Part shown: positions 25,585 through 35,661 of the stretch, one piece after another
Position numbering within the stretch: position 1 is the stretch's first letter
How the letters are laid out: every line of letters begins with the position of its first letter
NCBI GenBank assembly: GCA_963750195.1
Contig: CAVVPS010000016.1
Span: forward strand, 744,001-808,000
Direction of reading: 5' to 3'
Origin: AP-15 sp963750195
GTDB taxonomy: Bacteria; Pseudomonadota; Alphaproteobacteria; ATCC43930; CGMCC-115725
Length of the DNA stretch: 64,000 nucleotides
Made by a program: the position numbers and the translations under genes
The notes under the pieces: generated by a model
What the model was told of the DNA's origin: nothing
The model's database searches: none
What the model saw: the letters and a program-made list of their open reading frames with translations, nothing else

Positions 25585-28272
25585 ATGAAAGTCGTCGTCG
25601 TCGAATCGCCGGCAAAGGCGAAAACCATCAACAAATATCTCGGCAACGACTACAGGGTCGTCGCCAGTTATGGCCATGTGCGCGACCTTCCGGCCAAAGA
25701 CGGCTCGGTTCTGCCCGACGCGGATTTCGCCATGTCGTGGGAGGTCGACGGCAAATCCGAAAAGCACATGAAGAATATCGTTCAGGCGATGCGGGGCGCC
25801 GACGGCCTGTTCCTTGCCACCGATCCCGACCGTGAGGGTGAGGCGATCTCGTGGCACGTCCAGGAGGTGCTCAAATCGCGCCGAGCGCTGAAGGACGTCG
25901 ACGTCAAGCGGGTCGTCTTCAACGAGGTGACCAAAAACGCCGTCGTCGAAGCATTCCGCCGCCCGCGCGAGATCGACCGCGAGCTTGTCGACGCCTATCT
26001 GGCCCGCCGCGCGCTCGATTATCTGGTCGGCTTCACGTTGTCTCCGGTGCTGTGGCGCAAACTGCCGGGCAGCCGCTCGGCCGGCCGCGTCCAATCCGTC
26101 GCGCTGCGCCTGATCTGCGAACGCGAAGCCGAGATCGAGGCGTTCAAGTCGCGCGAATATTGGACGGTCGAGGTCACCTTCACGACCGAAGCAGGACAGA
26201 GCTTCACCGCGCGCCTGACCCATCTCGACGGCAGGCGCCTCGAGCGCTTCGATCTCGACACCGAAGAAAAAGCGCGCGCCGCCGCCGACGCGATCTTGCG
26301 GGCCGCCGGCTTTGCCGTCGCCGAGATCGAGAGCCGGCAGGTCCGTCGCAACCCATTCCCGCCGTTTACAACCTCGACCCTGCAACAGGAGGCTTCGCGC
26401 AAGCTCGGCCTGTCGGCAAGCCGCACGATGCAGATCGCCCAGCGGCTCTACGAGGGGGTCGATCTCGGCGGTGAGACGGTCGGGCTGATCACCTATATGC
26501 GCACCGATGGCGTCGCCATCTCAGGCGAGGCCATCGCCGCCGCTCGCCAGCTGATCGGCAAAGAATTCGGGGCGAAATACGTGCCTGACGCGCCACGGAT
26601 TTATCGCAGCCAAGCCAAGAACGCGCAGGAGGCGCACGAGGCGATCCGCCCGACCGATCTCGGCCGCAGGCCTGCCGATGTCGCGGCTTACCTCGACCGC
26701 GACCAGCGCCGGCTCTACGATCTGATCTGGAAGCGGACAATGGCGAGCCAGATGGCTTCGGCGCTGCTCGAACAGGTCACTGTCGACATCGCTGATTCGA
26801 ACGGGCGGCTGCGTCTGCGGGCAACTGGCTCGGTCGTGCTGTTCGACGGATTTCTGGCGCTCTACCAGGAGGATCGCGACGACAGCGCGGAAGAGGAGGG
26901 CGAAAGCGCTAGGCTGCCGCAAATGCACAAGAGCGAGCGCCTTGCTCGCGGCGAGGTCGTGCCCATCCAACACTTCACTCAACCACCGCCGCGTTACACC
27001 GAGGCGAGCCTGGTCAAAAAGCTCGAGGAACTCGGCATCGGCCGCCCCTCGACCTATGCCTCGATCCTGCAGGTCCTGCAGGACCGCGCTTATGTCCGGC
27101 TCGAAAAGCGGCGTTTTCTGCCGGAGGACCGGGGACGGCTCGTGACTGCCTTTCTGACGAACTTTTTCGAGCGCTATGTCGAATACAATTTCACCGCCGA
27201 TCTGGAAAACCAGCTCGATGAAGTCTCCGGCGGGCGGGTCGATTGGAAGGAACTGCTGCGCAATTTCTGGCGGGATTTTTCGACCGCGGTCGACGGCACC
27301 AAGGAACTGACGATCAGCCAAGTTCTAACCGCACTCGACGCCGATCTCGGGCGGCATTTCTTTCCGATCGACGACTCCGGACGCGATCCACGCCTGTGCC
27401 CGGTCTGCGGCGCCGGCAGGCTGAGCCTGAAGCTCGGCAAGTTCGGCGCCTTTATCGGTTGCGCGAACTATCCGAACTGCCGCTATACCCGCCCGCTCGC
27501 GATCGAGGATGGGGCGGAAAACGACGCCGTTGACGTCGACCTCGGGACCGACCCGGCGAGCGGGTCAGAGGTGACGCTGAAGAAAGGCCCTTTCGGTCAT
27601 TACATCCAACTCGGCGCCGGCAACGGGGATACGAAGCCCAAGCGGGTCGCCCTGCCGCGTCCGCTCAAACCGGCCGATGTCGATCTCGACACCGCACTGC
27701 GTCTTTTGGCGCTGCCGCGCGAGCTCGGGCGTCATCCTGAGACTGGCCAAGTGATCACGGCGGGGATCGGGCGGTTCGGCCCCTACATCAAGCATGGTAC
27801 GACCTTCAAATCTCTGGCGCCCGATGACGACGTGTTGACGATCGGAGCCAATCGCGCGGTCGTCCTCTTGGCCGAGCCGGCGGCGGAGCGGCGCCGCAAT
27901 GCGCCACAGCCGCTGCGCGAGCTTGGACCGCATCCCGATGGCGGCGTCGTGGCGCTCTATCAAGGGCGCTACGGCCCTTATGTCAGCCATGACGGAGTCT
28001 TCGCGACGTTGCCGAAAACTGCGGATCCGGAGATTTTCGCGCTCGATGAGGCAATACGACTGCTGGCCGAGCGACGTGATAAAGGCAAGTCGCGCCAACG
28101 CAAGACGGGCAAGCCGGCCGCGACCAGGGCCTCTCCGCCAAAGGCGACGAAGCGGGCTGCCGCATCGCAACGGGGCGCTGCTTCACGGCGAACGGTTGCA
28201 GCCAAAAACAAGGCTGCCAGCCCCAGGGCTGCCAAGAAACCGCGTCCGCGCTCAGGTGCGCAGCCGCGCTAG
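25585..28272 (+). CDS. topA: DNA topoisomerase I
   Basis: Type IA topoisomerase of 895 aa that relaxes negative supercoils. The TOPRIM domain starts at VVVESPAKAKTINKYLG and contains the DPDREGEAI acidic motif. The active-site Tyr is near residue 305 in GLITYMRTDG. One classical four-Cys zinc finger is visible (CPVCGAGRL...CANYPNC, about residues 605-630), followed by repeated KxGxFGxYI-type C-terminal modules. The last 70 residues are a Lys/Arg/Ala-rich tail for DNA contact. The TAG stop abuts the rnr ATG directly. Confidence 0.97.
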   Translation: MKVVVVESPAKAKTINKYLGNDYRVVASYGHVRDLPAKDGSVLPDADFAMSWEVDGKSEKHMKNIVQAMRGADGLFLATDPDREGEAISWHVQEVLKSRRALKDVDVKRVVFNEVTKNAVVEAFRRPREIDRELVDAYLARRALDYLVGFTLSPVLWRKLPGSRSAGRVQSVALRLICEREAEIEAFKSREYWTVEVTFTTEAGQSFTARLTHLDGRRLERFDLDTEEKARAAADAILRAAGFAVAEIESRQVRRNPFPPFTTSTLQQEASRKLGLSASRTMQIAQRLYEGVDLGGETVGLITYMRTDGVAISGEAIAAARQLIGKEFGAKYVPDAPRIYRSQAKNAQEAHEAIRPTDLGRRPADVAAYLDRDQRRLYDLIWKRTMASQMASALLEQVTVDIADSNGRLRLRATGSVVLFDGFLALYQEDRDDSAEEEGESARLPQMHKSERLARGEVVPIQHFTQPPPRYTEASLVKKLEELGIGRPSTYASILQVLQDRAYVRLEKRRFLPEDRGRLVTAFLTNFFERYVEYNFTADLENQLDEVSGGRVDWKELLRNFWRDFSTAVDGTKELTISQVLTALDADLGRHFFPIDDSGRDPRLCPVCGAGRLSLKLGKFGAFIGCANYPNCRYTRPLAIEDGAENDAVDVDLGTDPASGSEVTLKKGPFGHYIQLGAGNGDTKPKRVALPRPLKPADVDLDTALRLLALPRELGRHPETGQVITAGIGRFGPYIKHGTTFKSLAPDDDVLTIGANRAVVLLAEPAAERRRNAPQPLRELGPHPDGGVVALYQGRYGPYVSHDGVFATLPKTADPEIFALDEAIRLLAERRDKGKSRQRKTGKPAATRASPPKATKRAAASQRGAASRRTVAAKNKAASPRAAKKPRPRSGAQPR

Positions 28273-30510
28273 ATGCCGCGACCCCCATCGACGACTTCCA
28301 AGCCGAGGAAACAGCGTAACCTCGGGGCATTGCCGTCGGAACGGGAGGTGGTCGAGTTCATCCGCGAGAGCCCGTCGGCGGTCGGCAAACGCGAGATTGC
28401 CCGCGCATTTGGCGTCCCTCCCGCCGATCGGCCGGCGCTGCGCGACATGTTGCGCCAGATCGAGCGGTCGGGATCGGTGACCCGTGCCGTCAACCGGCGC
28501 CTGGTCGGAGGTCCGGCAATCCCAGAGGTCGCCGTCGTCGAACGGTTCGGCACCGACGAGGACGGCGTTCCGCTAGCCCGACCCGTGGCCTGGCCAGGAC
28601 CCGATCCGGCGCCCGTCGTTAGACTTGCGGAGGAGGGCGGTGAGGCGATCCCGGTCGGTGGCCGCGCGGCGGCGCGGCTGGTTTCGCTCGAAACCGGCGA
28701 GATCGAGGCGCGGGTCATGCGCCGGCTCGATTCCAGCGGCGAACGGATCGTCGGCGTCTTTCAGAAAGACCGCGAGGGCGGGCGGGTGGTGCCGGCCGAC
28801 CGCCGCAACAAAACTGAATATCGGGTCGCTGAGCGCGATACCGGCGGAGCCGCTGACGGCGAGCTCGTCGTCGCCGGGGAACTTGCGGTCCGCCGATTGG
28901 GGTTGCCGCGGGCCCGCGTCGTCGAGCGGCTGGGCGCGCCCTCAGATCCCGGTGCGATCAGCCTTTTGGCGATCGCGTCGTTCGACATCCCGACCGATTT
29001 TCCGGATGCCGCCATCGCGGAGGCCGAAGCCGCGCCGCCGGTAAGCCCGGTTGGGCGTACCGATCTGCGGGACCTGCCGCTGGTCACGATCGACGGCAGC
29101 GATGCCCGCGATTTTGACGACGCCGTGTGGGCTGAACCCGATTCCGACCCGGCCAACTCCGGCGGCTGGCACCTTGTCGTCGCCATCGCCGACGTCGCCT
29201 GGTATGTCCGTCCTGGCAGCGCGCTGGATCGCGAGGCCGAGCGGCGCGGCAATTCGGTGTACTTTCCCGATCGGGTCGTCCCGATGTTACCCGAGGCATT
29301 GTCGAACGAGCTGTGCTCCTTGAAGCCCGGCGTCGATCGCGCCTGCCTCGCCGTTGATCTGCGGATTGACATTGTCGGTCGCAAGCGCCGCCACCGCTTC
29401 CTGCGCGGAGTCATGCGCTCGGTCGCACGCCTCACCTACGAGGAGATCCAAGCAGCCCGGGACGGGCGCGGGGATTTGCCCTCGACCGTCTCGCCCGAGA
29501 CTATAGCTGCACTTTTTGGCGCCTTCGACGCTCTCGCCCGGGCCCGCGCCGCGCGTGGCGCCATCGAGCTCGACATCCGTGAGGATCGGATTGTGCTCGA
29601 TGCCGAAAGGCGTCCGGTCGCGGTCGTTCCGGCCTTGCGGCTCGACAGCCATCGGCTGATCGAGGAATTCATGATTCTCGCCAACGTCGCCGCCGCGGAG
29701 GAACTCGAGGCGCGGCGGCAACCTTGCATGTACCGGATCCACGATGCGCCCGATCCGGCAAAGGTCGCAGCATTGCGCGACTTTCTCGACGAACTCGGCA
29801 TTCCCGGCCTCGCCTTTGCCAAGGGCCAGGCGCCAAGGCCCGAGTTGTTCAACCGGCTGTTGCGCCGGGCCGAGGCAACCCCGGTAGCTGCGCTGGTCAA
29901 TGACCTCGTGCTGCGTTGCCAGGCGCAGGCTGCCTACAGCCCCGACAATATCGGCCATTTCGGTCTGGGGCTGCGGCGCTATGCGCATTTCACTTCGCCG
30001 ATCCGCCGTTATGCCGATCTTCTCGTCCATCGCGCATTGATCGCCAGCGCCAACGCGGCGGGAAGCGATTTCGGCGCCGGCGCGCTGCCCTCCAATATAG
30101 ACCACGACCGGTTGGCGGTCGTCGGCGAGCATATTTCGATGACAGAGCGCCGTGCCGCTGCAGCCGAACGCGCCGCAATCGAGCGCTATCGCACGATCCT
30201 CGTCGCCGATGCGATCGGCGGCCTCTTCTCCGCCCGCATTAGCGGTGTCGCCGAGTTTGGGCTGTTCGTCACCCTGGCCGAGACCGGCGCCACTGGGCTC
30301 GTGCCGATATCGACTTTGCCGAGCGATTATTACGACCGGAGCGAGAAGGTGCCGCGGCTCATCGGCCGCCGCTACGGGCGGATCTTCCGGCTGGGTGATG
30401 CGGCGACGGTGCGGCTTGTCGAGGCGGATGCGATCGGCGGTCGCTTGCTGTTTCGGATCGAGGACGAGCGCGCAGCCCCGCGCCACGGTCGCGCCGGCCG
30501 GCGCGGTTGA
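28273..30510 (+). CDS. rnr: ribonuclease R
   Basis: Processive 3'-5' exoribonuclease of 745 aa acting on structured RNA, rRNA fragments and trans-translation targets. Order: N-terminal winged helix (REVVEFIRESPSAVGKREIAR), cold-shock-like OB folds, and the RNB catalytic domain with LVTIDGSDARDFDDAVWA (metal-binding Asp residues, about 275-290). The conserved FTSPIRRYADLLVHR is next. The C-terminal S1 domain is SARISGVAEFGLFVTLAETGAT; the basic tail of enteric RNase R is nearly absent. Its ATG follows the topA stop without a gap. Intact frame. Confidence 0.95.
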   Translation: MPRPPSTTSKPRKQRNLGALPSEREVVEFIRESPSAVGKREIARAFGVPPADRPALRDMLRQIERSGSVTRAVNRRLVGGPAIPEVAVVERFGTDEDGVPLARPVAWPGPDPAPVVRLAEEGGEAIPVGGRAAARLVSLETGEIEARVMRRLDSSGERIVGVFQKDREGGRVVPADRRNKTEYRVAERDTGGAADGELVVAGELAVRRLGLPRARVVERLGAPSDPGAISLLAIASFDIPTDFPDAAIAEAEAAPPVSPVGRTDLRDLPLVTIDGSDARDFDDAVWAEPDSDPANSGGWHLVVAIADVAWYVRPGSALDREAERRGNSVYFPDRVVPMLPEALSNELCSLKPGVDRACLAVDLRIDIVGRKRRHRFLRGVMRSVARLTYEEIQAARDGRGDLPSTVSPETIAALFGAFDALARARAARGAIELDIREDRIVLDAERRPVAVVPALRLDSHRLIEEFMILANVAAAEELEARRQPCMYRIHDAPDPAKVAALRDFLDELGIPGLAFAKGQAPRPELFNRLLRRAEATPVAALVNDLVLRCQAQAAYSPDNIGHFGLGLRRYAHFTSPIRRYADLLVHRALIASANAAGSDFGAGALPSNIDHDRLAVVGEHISMTERRAAAAERAAIERYRTILVADAIGGLFSARISGVAEFGLFVTLAETGATGLVPISTLPSDYYDRSEKVPRLIGRRYGRIFRLGDAATVRLVEADAIGGRLLFRIEDERAAPRHGRAGRRG

Positions 30511-30615
30511 TTGCGGACCCGCACCAATCTAGCATGAGCGCCCCAGCAACGGGATTTTAGGCCGAGGCTGGCGGTTCATCGGGCGGGTTGCCGCGAGGAT
30601 TTCGGGGGTTCCTCG

Positions 30616-32269
30616 ATGCCGATGTCGTTGCGTCAAGCCACTGGGCTTGCACCGGCGGGCTTATTCGTCCTCGTCGTCCTGCTTACGGCCTGCTCGGAGC
30701 TCCACCCATTGCCGGCCGATCCGACTGGACGGTTGTTCGGGCGCGGTCTCGATCAAATCGCCGAGCTCTACATTGTGCCGGTTTCAAGCCGCAAGCTCTC
30801 TCTCGCCGCCGCTGCCCGCCTCTCCCAGCTCGACCCCAAATTCGCGGTGCTGGAGACGCCCGGGCCCGAGGACAGTACCGAGATCGCGCTCGATTACGGC
30901 GGGCGCGAGATCGCGACCTATCCAAGCCCGTCCGGCGATGACCCGCATCTTTGGGGCGGATGGTTGGGCCATTTGGTTGCCGATGCTAAGAAAACGTCCC
31001 CGATCGTGGCGGCGGTGTCGCAGGACACGATCGACCAAACCCTGTTCTACGGGATTACCTACTCGCTCGATCGCTTTTCTCGCTATGCCACGCCCGCGGC
31101 CGCCCGCGATCAGCGGGCTGCCCGGGATGGCTTCGGTGGAATTCGGCGTAACTCTCGATCCGGCTCCCGACCGGTTCCGGATCATCCAGGTCGTGCCGGG
31201 TGGACCCGCCGATCTGGCTGGCATCCGTGCCGGCGACACAATCACAGCGATCAACGGTCAGCCGACCGCCGGCCGCTCACGGAGCGACGTGATCCACTTG
31301 CTTCGCGGCACGGTATTAAGCACCGTGGACGTTGGCATCGAACACCCCGGCACGGCTGGAAGCCGTTATTACCGGCTTCAACGTACACTGATGGTCGAGC
31401 CCACCGTGACGCTGTCGCGCGATAACGGTGTCGCCATCTTTCACATATCCAGCTTCAACCAGAACACGACGCAACAGCTGGTTGAGGATCTCGACGCAGT
31501 AAAGCGCGGCATGGGGCCGGAACTACGGGGTATTGTTCTCGATTTGCGCGGCGATACCGGCGGGCTGCTCGACCAGGCGGTAAGCCTCTCCGACGTGTTC
31601 ATCGCCAAGGGCCCAATCGTAGCGACCATCGGGCGCGCCCCCGCGAGCCGCCAGTTTTTCGAGGCTTCAGGCGACAGCATCGCGCCGCGGATACCGATTG
31701 TCGTATTGGTCAATGGCGGGTCCGCCTCGGCCTCCGAAATCGTCGCGGCGGCGCTCCAAGATTCCGGACGAGCTGTCATCGTAGGTACAGCCTCCTATGG
31801 CAAGGGCACGGTGCAAACCGTCCTGCGACTGCCCAATAATGGCGAGCTGACACTGACCTGGGCTCAGTTGGTCGCACCCGCCGGCTATTTGTTGAACGCG
31901 CGCGGAGTGGTGCCGACCGTGTGCACCAGCGATCTCGGCAACGACGACCAATCGGTTCAGATCGCATTGCTGCGCGCGGGCGGATTGTCGGCAGTCTCGC
32001 CGCTAACCGCCGAGCCACGCGCTTCGCTCGACGAAAGCGGCTGGAGTCAATTGCGCCGCTCGTGTCCACCCCGCGACGGGGACCGGGCAATCGACCTCGC
32101 GGTGGCTAAGCGTCTTCTGGCCGACCCGGCCCTTTACAGGCAGGCGGCGCACGTCATCGGCGCGGCCCCGAATCTGGCGGCGCGGTCTATCGGTACGGCG
32201 CCGGTCTCGGCCGAGCCCTTCTTGACAGGAGTTGACGGATCGCTATCTTCCGGACCACACAATCCCTGA
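30616..32269 (+). CDS. S41-family CtpA-like protease, lipoprotein (frameshifted)
   Basis: Second C-terminal-processing protease paralogue, about 550 aa when repaired. It starts with a signal segment ending in LLTAC (lipobox). A long unique N-terminal region precedes the PDZ domain (FGGIGVTLDPAPDRFRII). One extra T at 31141-31143 shifts the frame exactly inside the GGIG; without it the PDZ (VPGGPADLAGIRAGDTITAI) continues to the S41 core. The serine region is NGGSASASEIVAAALQDSG and the lysine region TASYGKGTVQTV. Followed 15 bp later by rpmG. Confidence 0.86.
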
Positions 32270-32284
32270 ACCTAGGGTTTCGCC

Positions 32285-32452
32285 ATGGCCAAGACCAGCA
32301 CCGTCCTGATCAAGCTCGTGAGCAGCGCCGATACCGGCTTTTACTATGTAACAAAGAAAAACCCGCGGACCAAGACCGCCAAATTGGAATTGAAGAAGTT
32401 CGACCCTGTGGCCCGCAAACACGTCGTGTTCAAAGAGGCGAAGATAAAATAA
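32285..32452 (+). CDS. rpmG: 50S ribosomal protein L33
   Basis: 55 aa, complete: it begins MAKTSTVLIKLVSSADTGFY and ends VARKHVVFKEAKIK. The KKNPRTKTAKLELKKFDP stretch is the L33 signature. The Cys pairs of zinc-binding L33 variants are absent (C-minus form). Position downstream of rnr is common in alphaproteobacteria. Confidence 0.96.
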   Translation: MAKTSTVLIKLVSSADTGFYYVTKKNPRTKTAKLELKKFDPVARKHVVFKEAKIK

Positions 32453-32851
32453 CTCCTGCGACGTGTCGCCCGAACGTATTCTTGCGCCGCGATAAGTAGT
32501 GGGTTGCGGGTTCATTGGGTCGCGCCGGCGCAATTCATACTATGTCCAAGGTGACACGGTCGGAGGCAAGGCTCGCGCCGCGCGCCGCGCCAGGACTGTA
32601 AATTTGGCCCTCGTGATGTTGGAGAGCGCTTCTGCCTAGCGCTCGCACATCGCGCATGCTTGCCTCCGAACCTACACCGCCGAAAAATCGCGTGCCGGAC
32701 GCAGGAATTCCGGATCCGACACGTTGCTTGCCGTCAGGCGCGCGGAGTGCCGGATCTCCTCGGGTCCGTAATCTGCGATTCTTCAGCGAGGCACAGTTTC
32801 TGCATGGATAACCAGGCATCCCTCGAGCCCGGCGATGGAAAAGAGGAGGCG
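32453..32851. other. 400-bp gap between rpmG and ppc, nothing assigned
   Basis: No small gene, RNA or strong promoter is recognisable. The frame of ppc is open back to 32660, but the translated extension has no family similarity. A small palindrome around GGAATTCC near 32705 is present. Confidence 0.4.
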
Positions 32852-35617
32852 ATGTCACTACCCAACGCATTCGACGCCGAAGACAAGGATCTGCCGCTGC
32901 GAGACGACATCCGGCTGCTCGGCAGGATCCTTGGCGACACGGTACGTGAGCAGAATGGCGAGCAAGTTTTCGAAACCGTTGAATATATTCGCCAAAATTC
33001 GGTCCGCTTCCGCCGCAACGAGGATATTTCCGCACGACGCGAACTCGAAACGACTCTGAACAATCTGCCGCCGGGGGAAGCGCTTCAGATCATTCGCGCC
33101 TTTGGCTATTTCTCGCATCTCGCCAATATCGCGGAAGACCAGCACCATATCCGCCGCACCCGTGCCCATGCCTTAAGCAACTCGGCGCCGCGCGAAGGTA
33201 CCATGGCCCTTGCCCTCGCCCGCGCCGGCAAGGCCGGTATCCCGCGCGAACGCCTTCTTGCCTTCTTCGCCAACGCCATGGTCGTGCCGGTATTAACCGC
33301 GCATCCGACCGAGGTCCGGCGCAAGAGCACGATCGACCGCGAGATGGAAGTCGCCGATCTCCTGGCCGAACGCGACCGGCTGTCGCTGACCGCGGCCGAG
33401 CTCGCCGCCAACGAAGGGGCATTGCGCCGCGCGGTGTTGACCCTATGGCAAACAAGCCTGCTGCGCCGAACGCGGCTCCGCGTGATCGACGAGGTGGCTA
33501 ACGGCCTCTCCTATTACGATTATACCTTTCTGGCCGAATTGCCGCGATTTTACGCTGATCTCGAAGAGGAGCTGGCGGCCCAAGGTATCGCCCTCGCCGA
33601 CAGCCTGCCCTCATTCCTGCGCGTGGGCAGCTGGATCGGCGGCGATCGCGACGGCAACCCGTTTGTGACTGAGGAAGTGTTGCGTGCGGCGCTGCGGGCG
33701 CAGAGCAGCCGCGCCCTAAAATACTATCTCGATGAACTGCATCTGCTTGGGGGCGAACTGTCGCTCGACAGCAGGCTGATCGGTGTTACCGATGCACTTG
33801 AACAACTCGCCGCGCGGTCGCCTGACCGCTCAGCCAACCGGCAGGACGAGCCGTACCGGCGTGCGATCACAGGGATCTATGCGCGGCTGGCGGCGACGGC
33901 GCGAGTGCTCGATCATCTCGACGCTCCCCAACACGCCGTCGGTAACGCTCCGCCCTACGCCGACAGCAGCGAGTTGCTTGCCGATCTCGCGATCCTCGAC
34001 GACTCGCTCCTCGCCAACGGCTCCGGGACCTTGGCGAAGGGTCGGCTAAGGCATCTACGCCGGGCGGTCGATGCCTTCGGTTTTCATCTCGCTGCGCTCG
34101 ATTTGCGCCAGAACTCGGATGTGCACGAGCGTACAGTCGGCGAAATGCTGAATTTCGTACAGCCGGGCCTCGACTACGCCTGCCTTGCCGAACCCGAGCG
34201 CATCCGGTCGCTGCTGGCGGAGCTGTGCACGGCTCGCCCGTTGGCCTCAGCCTATCTCTCCTACTCCGACCAGACCGCGAGTGAACTAGCGATCCTGCGC
34301 GCGACCACCGAGGCGCACCGCCGCTATGGGCCGGCTTCAGTGCCGCATTATGTGATTTCGAAGACCACCGGGGTCTCCGATATTCTGGAGACTGCGGTAT
34401 TGTTGAAAGAAGCGGGCTTGCTGCGGCCGCGCGAGGGCGCGCTCGATGTCGATATCGTCCCACTATTTGAAACTATCGAGGACCTGCGCAACTGCGGGGA
34501 GGTGATGAATGAACTGCTAGGCCTGCCCGAATACATGCGCCTGCTCGAAAGCCGCGGCCGCTTGCAGGAGGTCATGCTCGGCTATTCCGACAGCAACAAG
34601 GATGGCGGGTTCCTGACCTCGGGCTGGGAATTGTATAAAGCGGAGGTGGCGCTCGTCGAAGTATTCCGGCGCCATGATGTCGGACTGCGCCTGTTTCATG
34701 GACGCGGCGGTTCGGTCGGCCGGGGCGGCGGACCCAGCTATCAGGCGATCCTCGCCCAGCCCGTGGGCGCAGTTCAGGGCGCCATTCGCATTACCGAGCA
34801 GGGCGAAGTCATCGCCAGCAAATATTCGAATCCGGAGCTCGGCCGGCGCAATCTCGAAACCCTCGCCGCGGCCACGCTCGAAGCCACCTTGCTGCAACCA
34901 GAGACGGCCGAGCCGCAACCCGAGTATTTGGCCGCGATGGAGTGCCTCTCCACCGAGGCCTATCGCGCCTATCGCGACCTCGTCTACGAAACCGACGGCT
35001 TTGAAGATTTCTTCCGCGAATTGACCGTGATCGGCGAGATCGCCAATCTCAATATCGGTAGCCGTCCATCATCGCGCCGAGCTTCAACGCGCATCGAGGA
35101 TTTGCGCGCGATCCCTTGGGTGTTCAGTTGGGCGCAATGCCGGCTGATGCTCCCGGGCTGGTACGGGTTCGGCAGCGCGGTCAGAGCCTGGCTCGATAGA
35201 CGGCCGAGTGGCGGAATGGCTTTGTTACAGGCGATGTACCGTGAGTGGCCGTTCTTCCAGATGCTGTTGTCCAACATGGACATGGTGCTGGCCAAGAGCG
35301 ATATCGCGATCGCCTCGCGCTATGCCGAGCTGGTCGCCGACTCCGAATTGCGCGACCGTGTCTTTTCCCGATTGCGGGCGGAATGGCAGAGTGTGGTCGA
35401 TGCATTGCTGACGATCATCGGCCAACAGAGTTTGCTCGAAAGCAATCCACTCCTGGCGCGCTCGATCCGCAACCGCTTCCCCTATCTCGATCCGCTCAAT
35501 CACATGCAGATCGAACTGCTGAAGCGATATCGCGCCGGCGACACCGATGACGACGTCATCACCGGCATCCACCTGACGATCAACGGCATCGCTGCCGGGC
35601 TGCGCAACAGCGGGTAG
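32852..35617 (+). CDS. ppc: phosphoenolpyruvate carboxylase
   Basis: Anaplerotic enzyme making oxaloacetate from PEP and bicarbonate; about 921 aa from the ATG at 32852, the usual length. Active-site signatures: LTAHPTEVRRKS (catalytic His near residue 150), GYSDSNKDGGFLTSGW, and the glycine loop FHGRGGSVGRGGGP. SRPSSR and the C-terminal GLRNSG (a variant of the usual QNTG ending) follow. AGAGGAGG lies just before 32852. An in-frame ATG at 32804 would add 16 residues and is the alternative start. Confidence 0.96.
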   Translation: MSLPNAFDAEDKDLPLRDDIRLLGRILGDTVREQNGEQVFETVEYIRQNSVRFRRNEDISARRELETTLNNLPPGEALQIIRAFGYFSHLANIAEDQHHIRRTRAHALSNSAPREGTMALALARAGKAGIPRERLLAFFANAMVVPVLTAHPTEVRRKSTIDREMEVADLLAERDRLSLTAAELAANEGALRRAVLTLWQTSLLRRTRLRVIDEVANGLSYYDYTFLAELPRFYADLEEELAAQGIALADSLPSFLRVGSWIGGDRDGNPFVTEEVLRAALRAQSSRALKYYLDELHLLGGELSLDSRLIGVTDALEQLAARSPDRSANRQDEPYRRAITGIYARLAATARVLDHLDAPQHAVGNAPPYADSSELLADLAILDDSLLANGSGTLAKGRLRHLRRAVDAFGFHLAALDLRQNSDVHERTVGEMLNFVQPGLDYACLAEPERIRSLLAELCTARPLASAYLSYSDQTASELAILRATTEAHRRYGPASVPHYVISKTTGVSDILETAVLLKEAGLLRPREGALDVDIVPLFETIEDLRNCGEVMNELLGLPEYMRLLESRGRLQEVMLGYSDSNKDGGFLTSGWELYKAEVALVEVFRRHDVGLRLFHGRGGSVGRGGGPSYQAILAQPVGAVQGAIRITEQGEVIASKYSNPELGRRNLETLAAATLEATLLQPETAEPQPEYLAAMECLSTEAYRAYRDLVYETDGFEDFFRELTVIGEIANLNIGSRPSSRRASTRIEDLRAIPWVFSWAQCRLMLPGWYGFGSAVRAWLDRRPSGGMALLQAMYREWPFFQMLLSNMDMVLAKSDIAIASRYAELVADSELRDRVFSRLRAEWQSVVDALLTIIGQQSLLESNPLLARSIRNRFPYLDPLNHMQIELLKRYRAGDTDDDVITGIHLTINGIAAGLRNSG

Positions 35618-35661
35618 CCGAAGTTCCTGAGCACCAACCGCGCAGCATCCGCGCGCGATGG

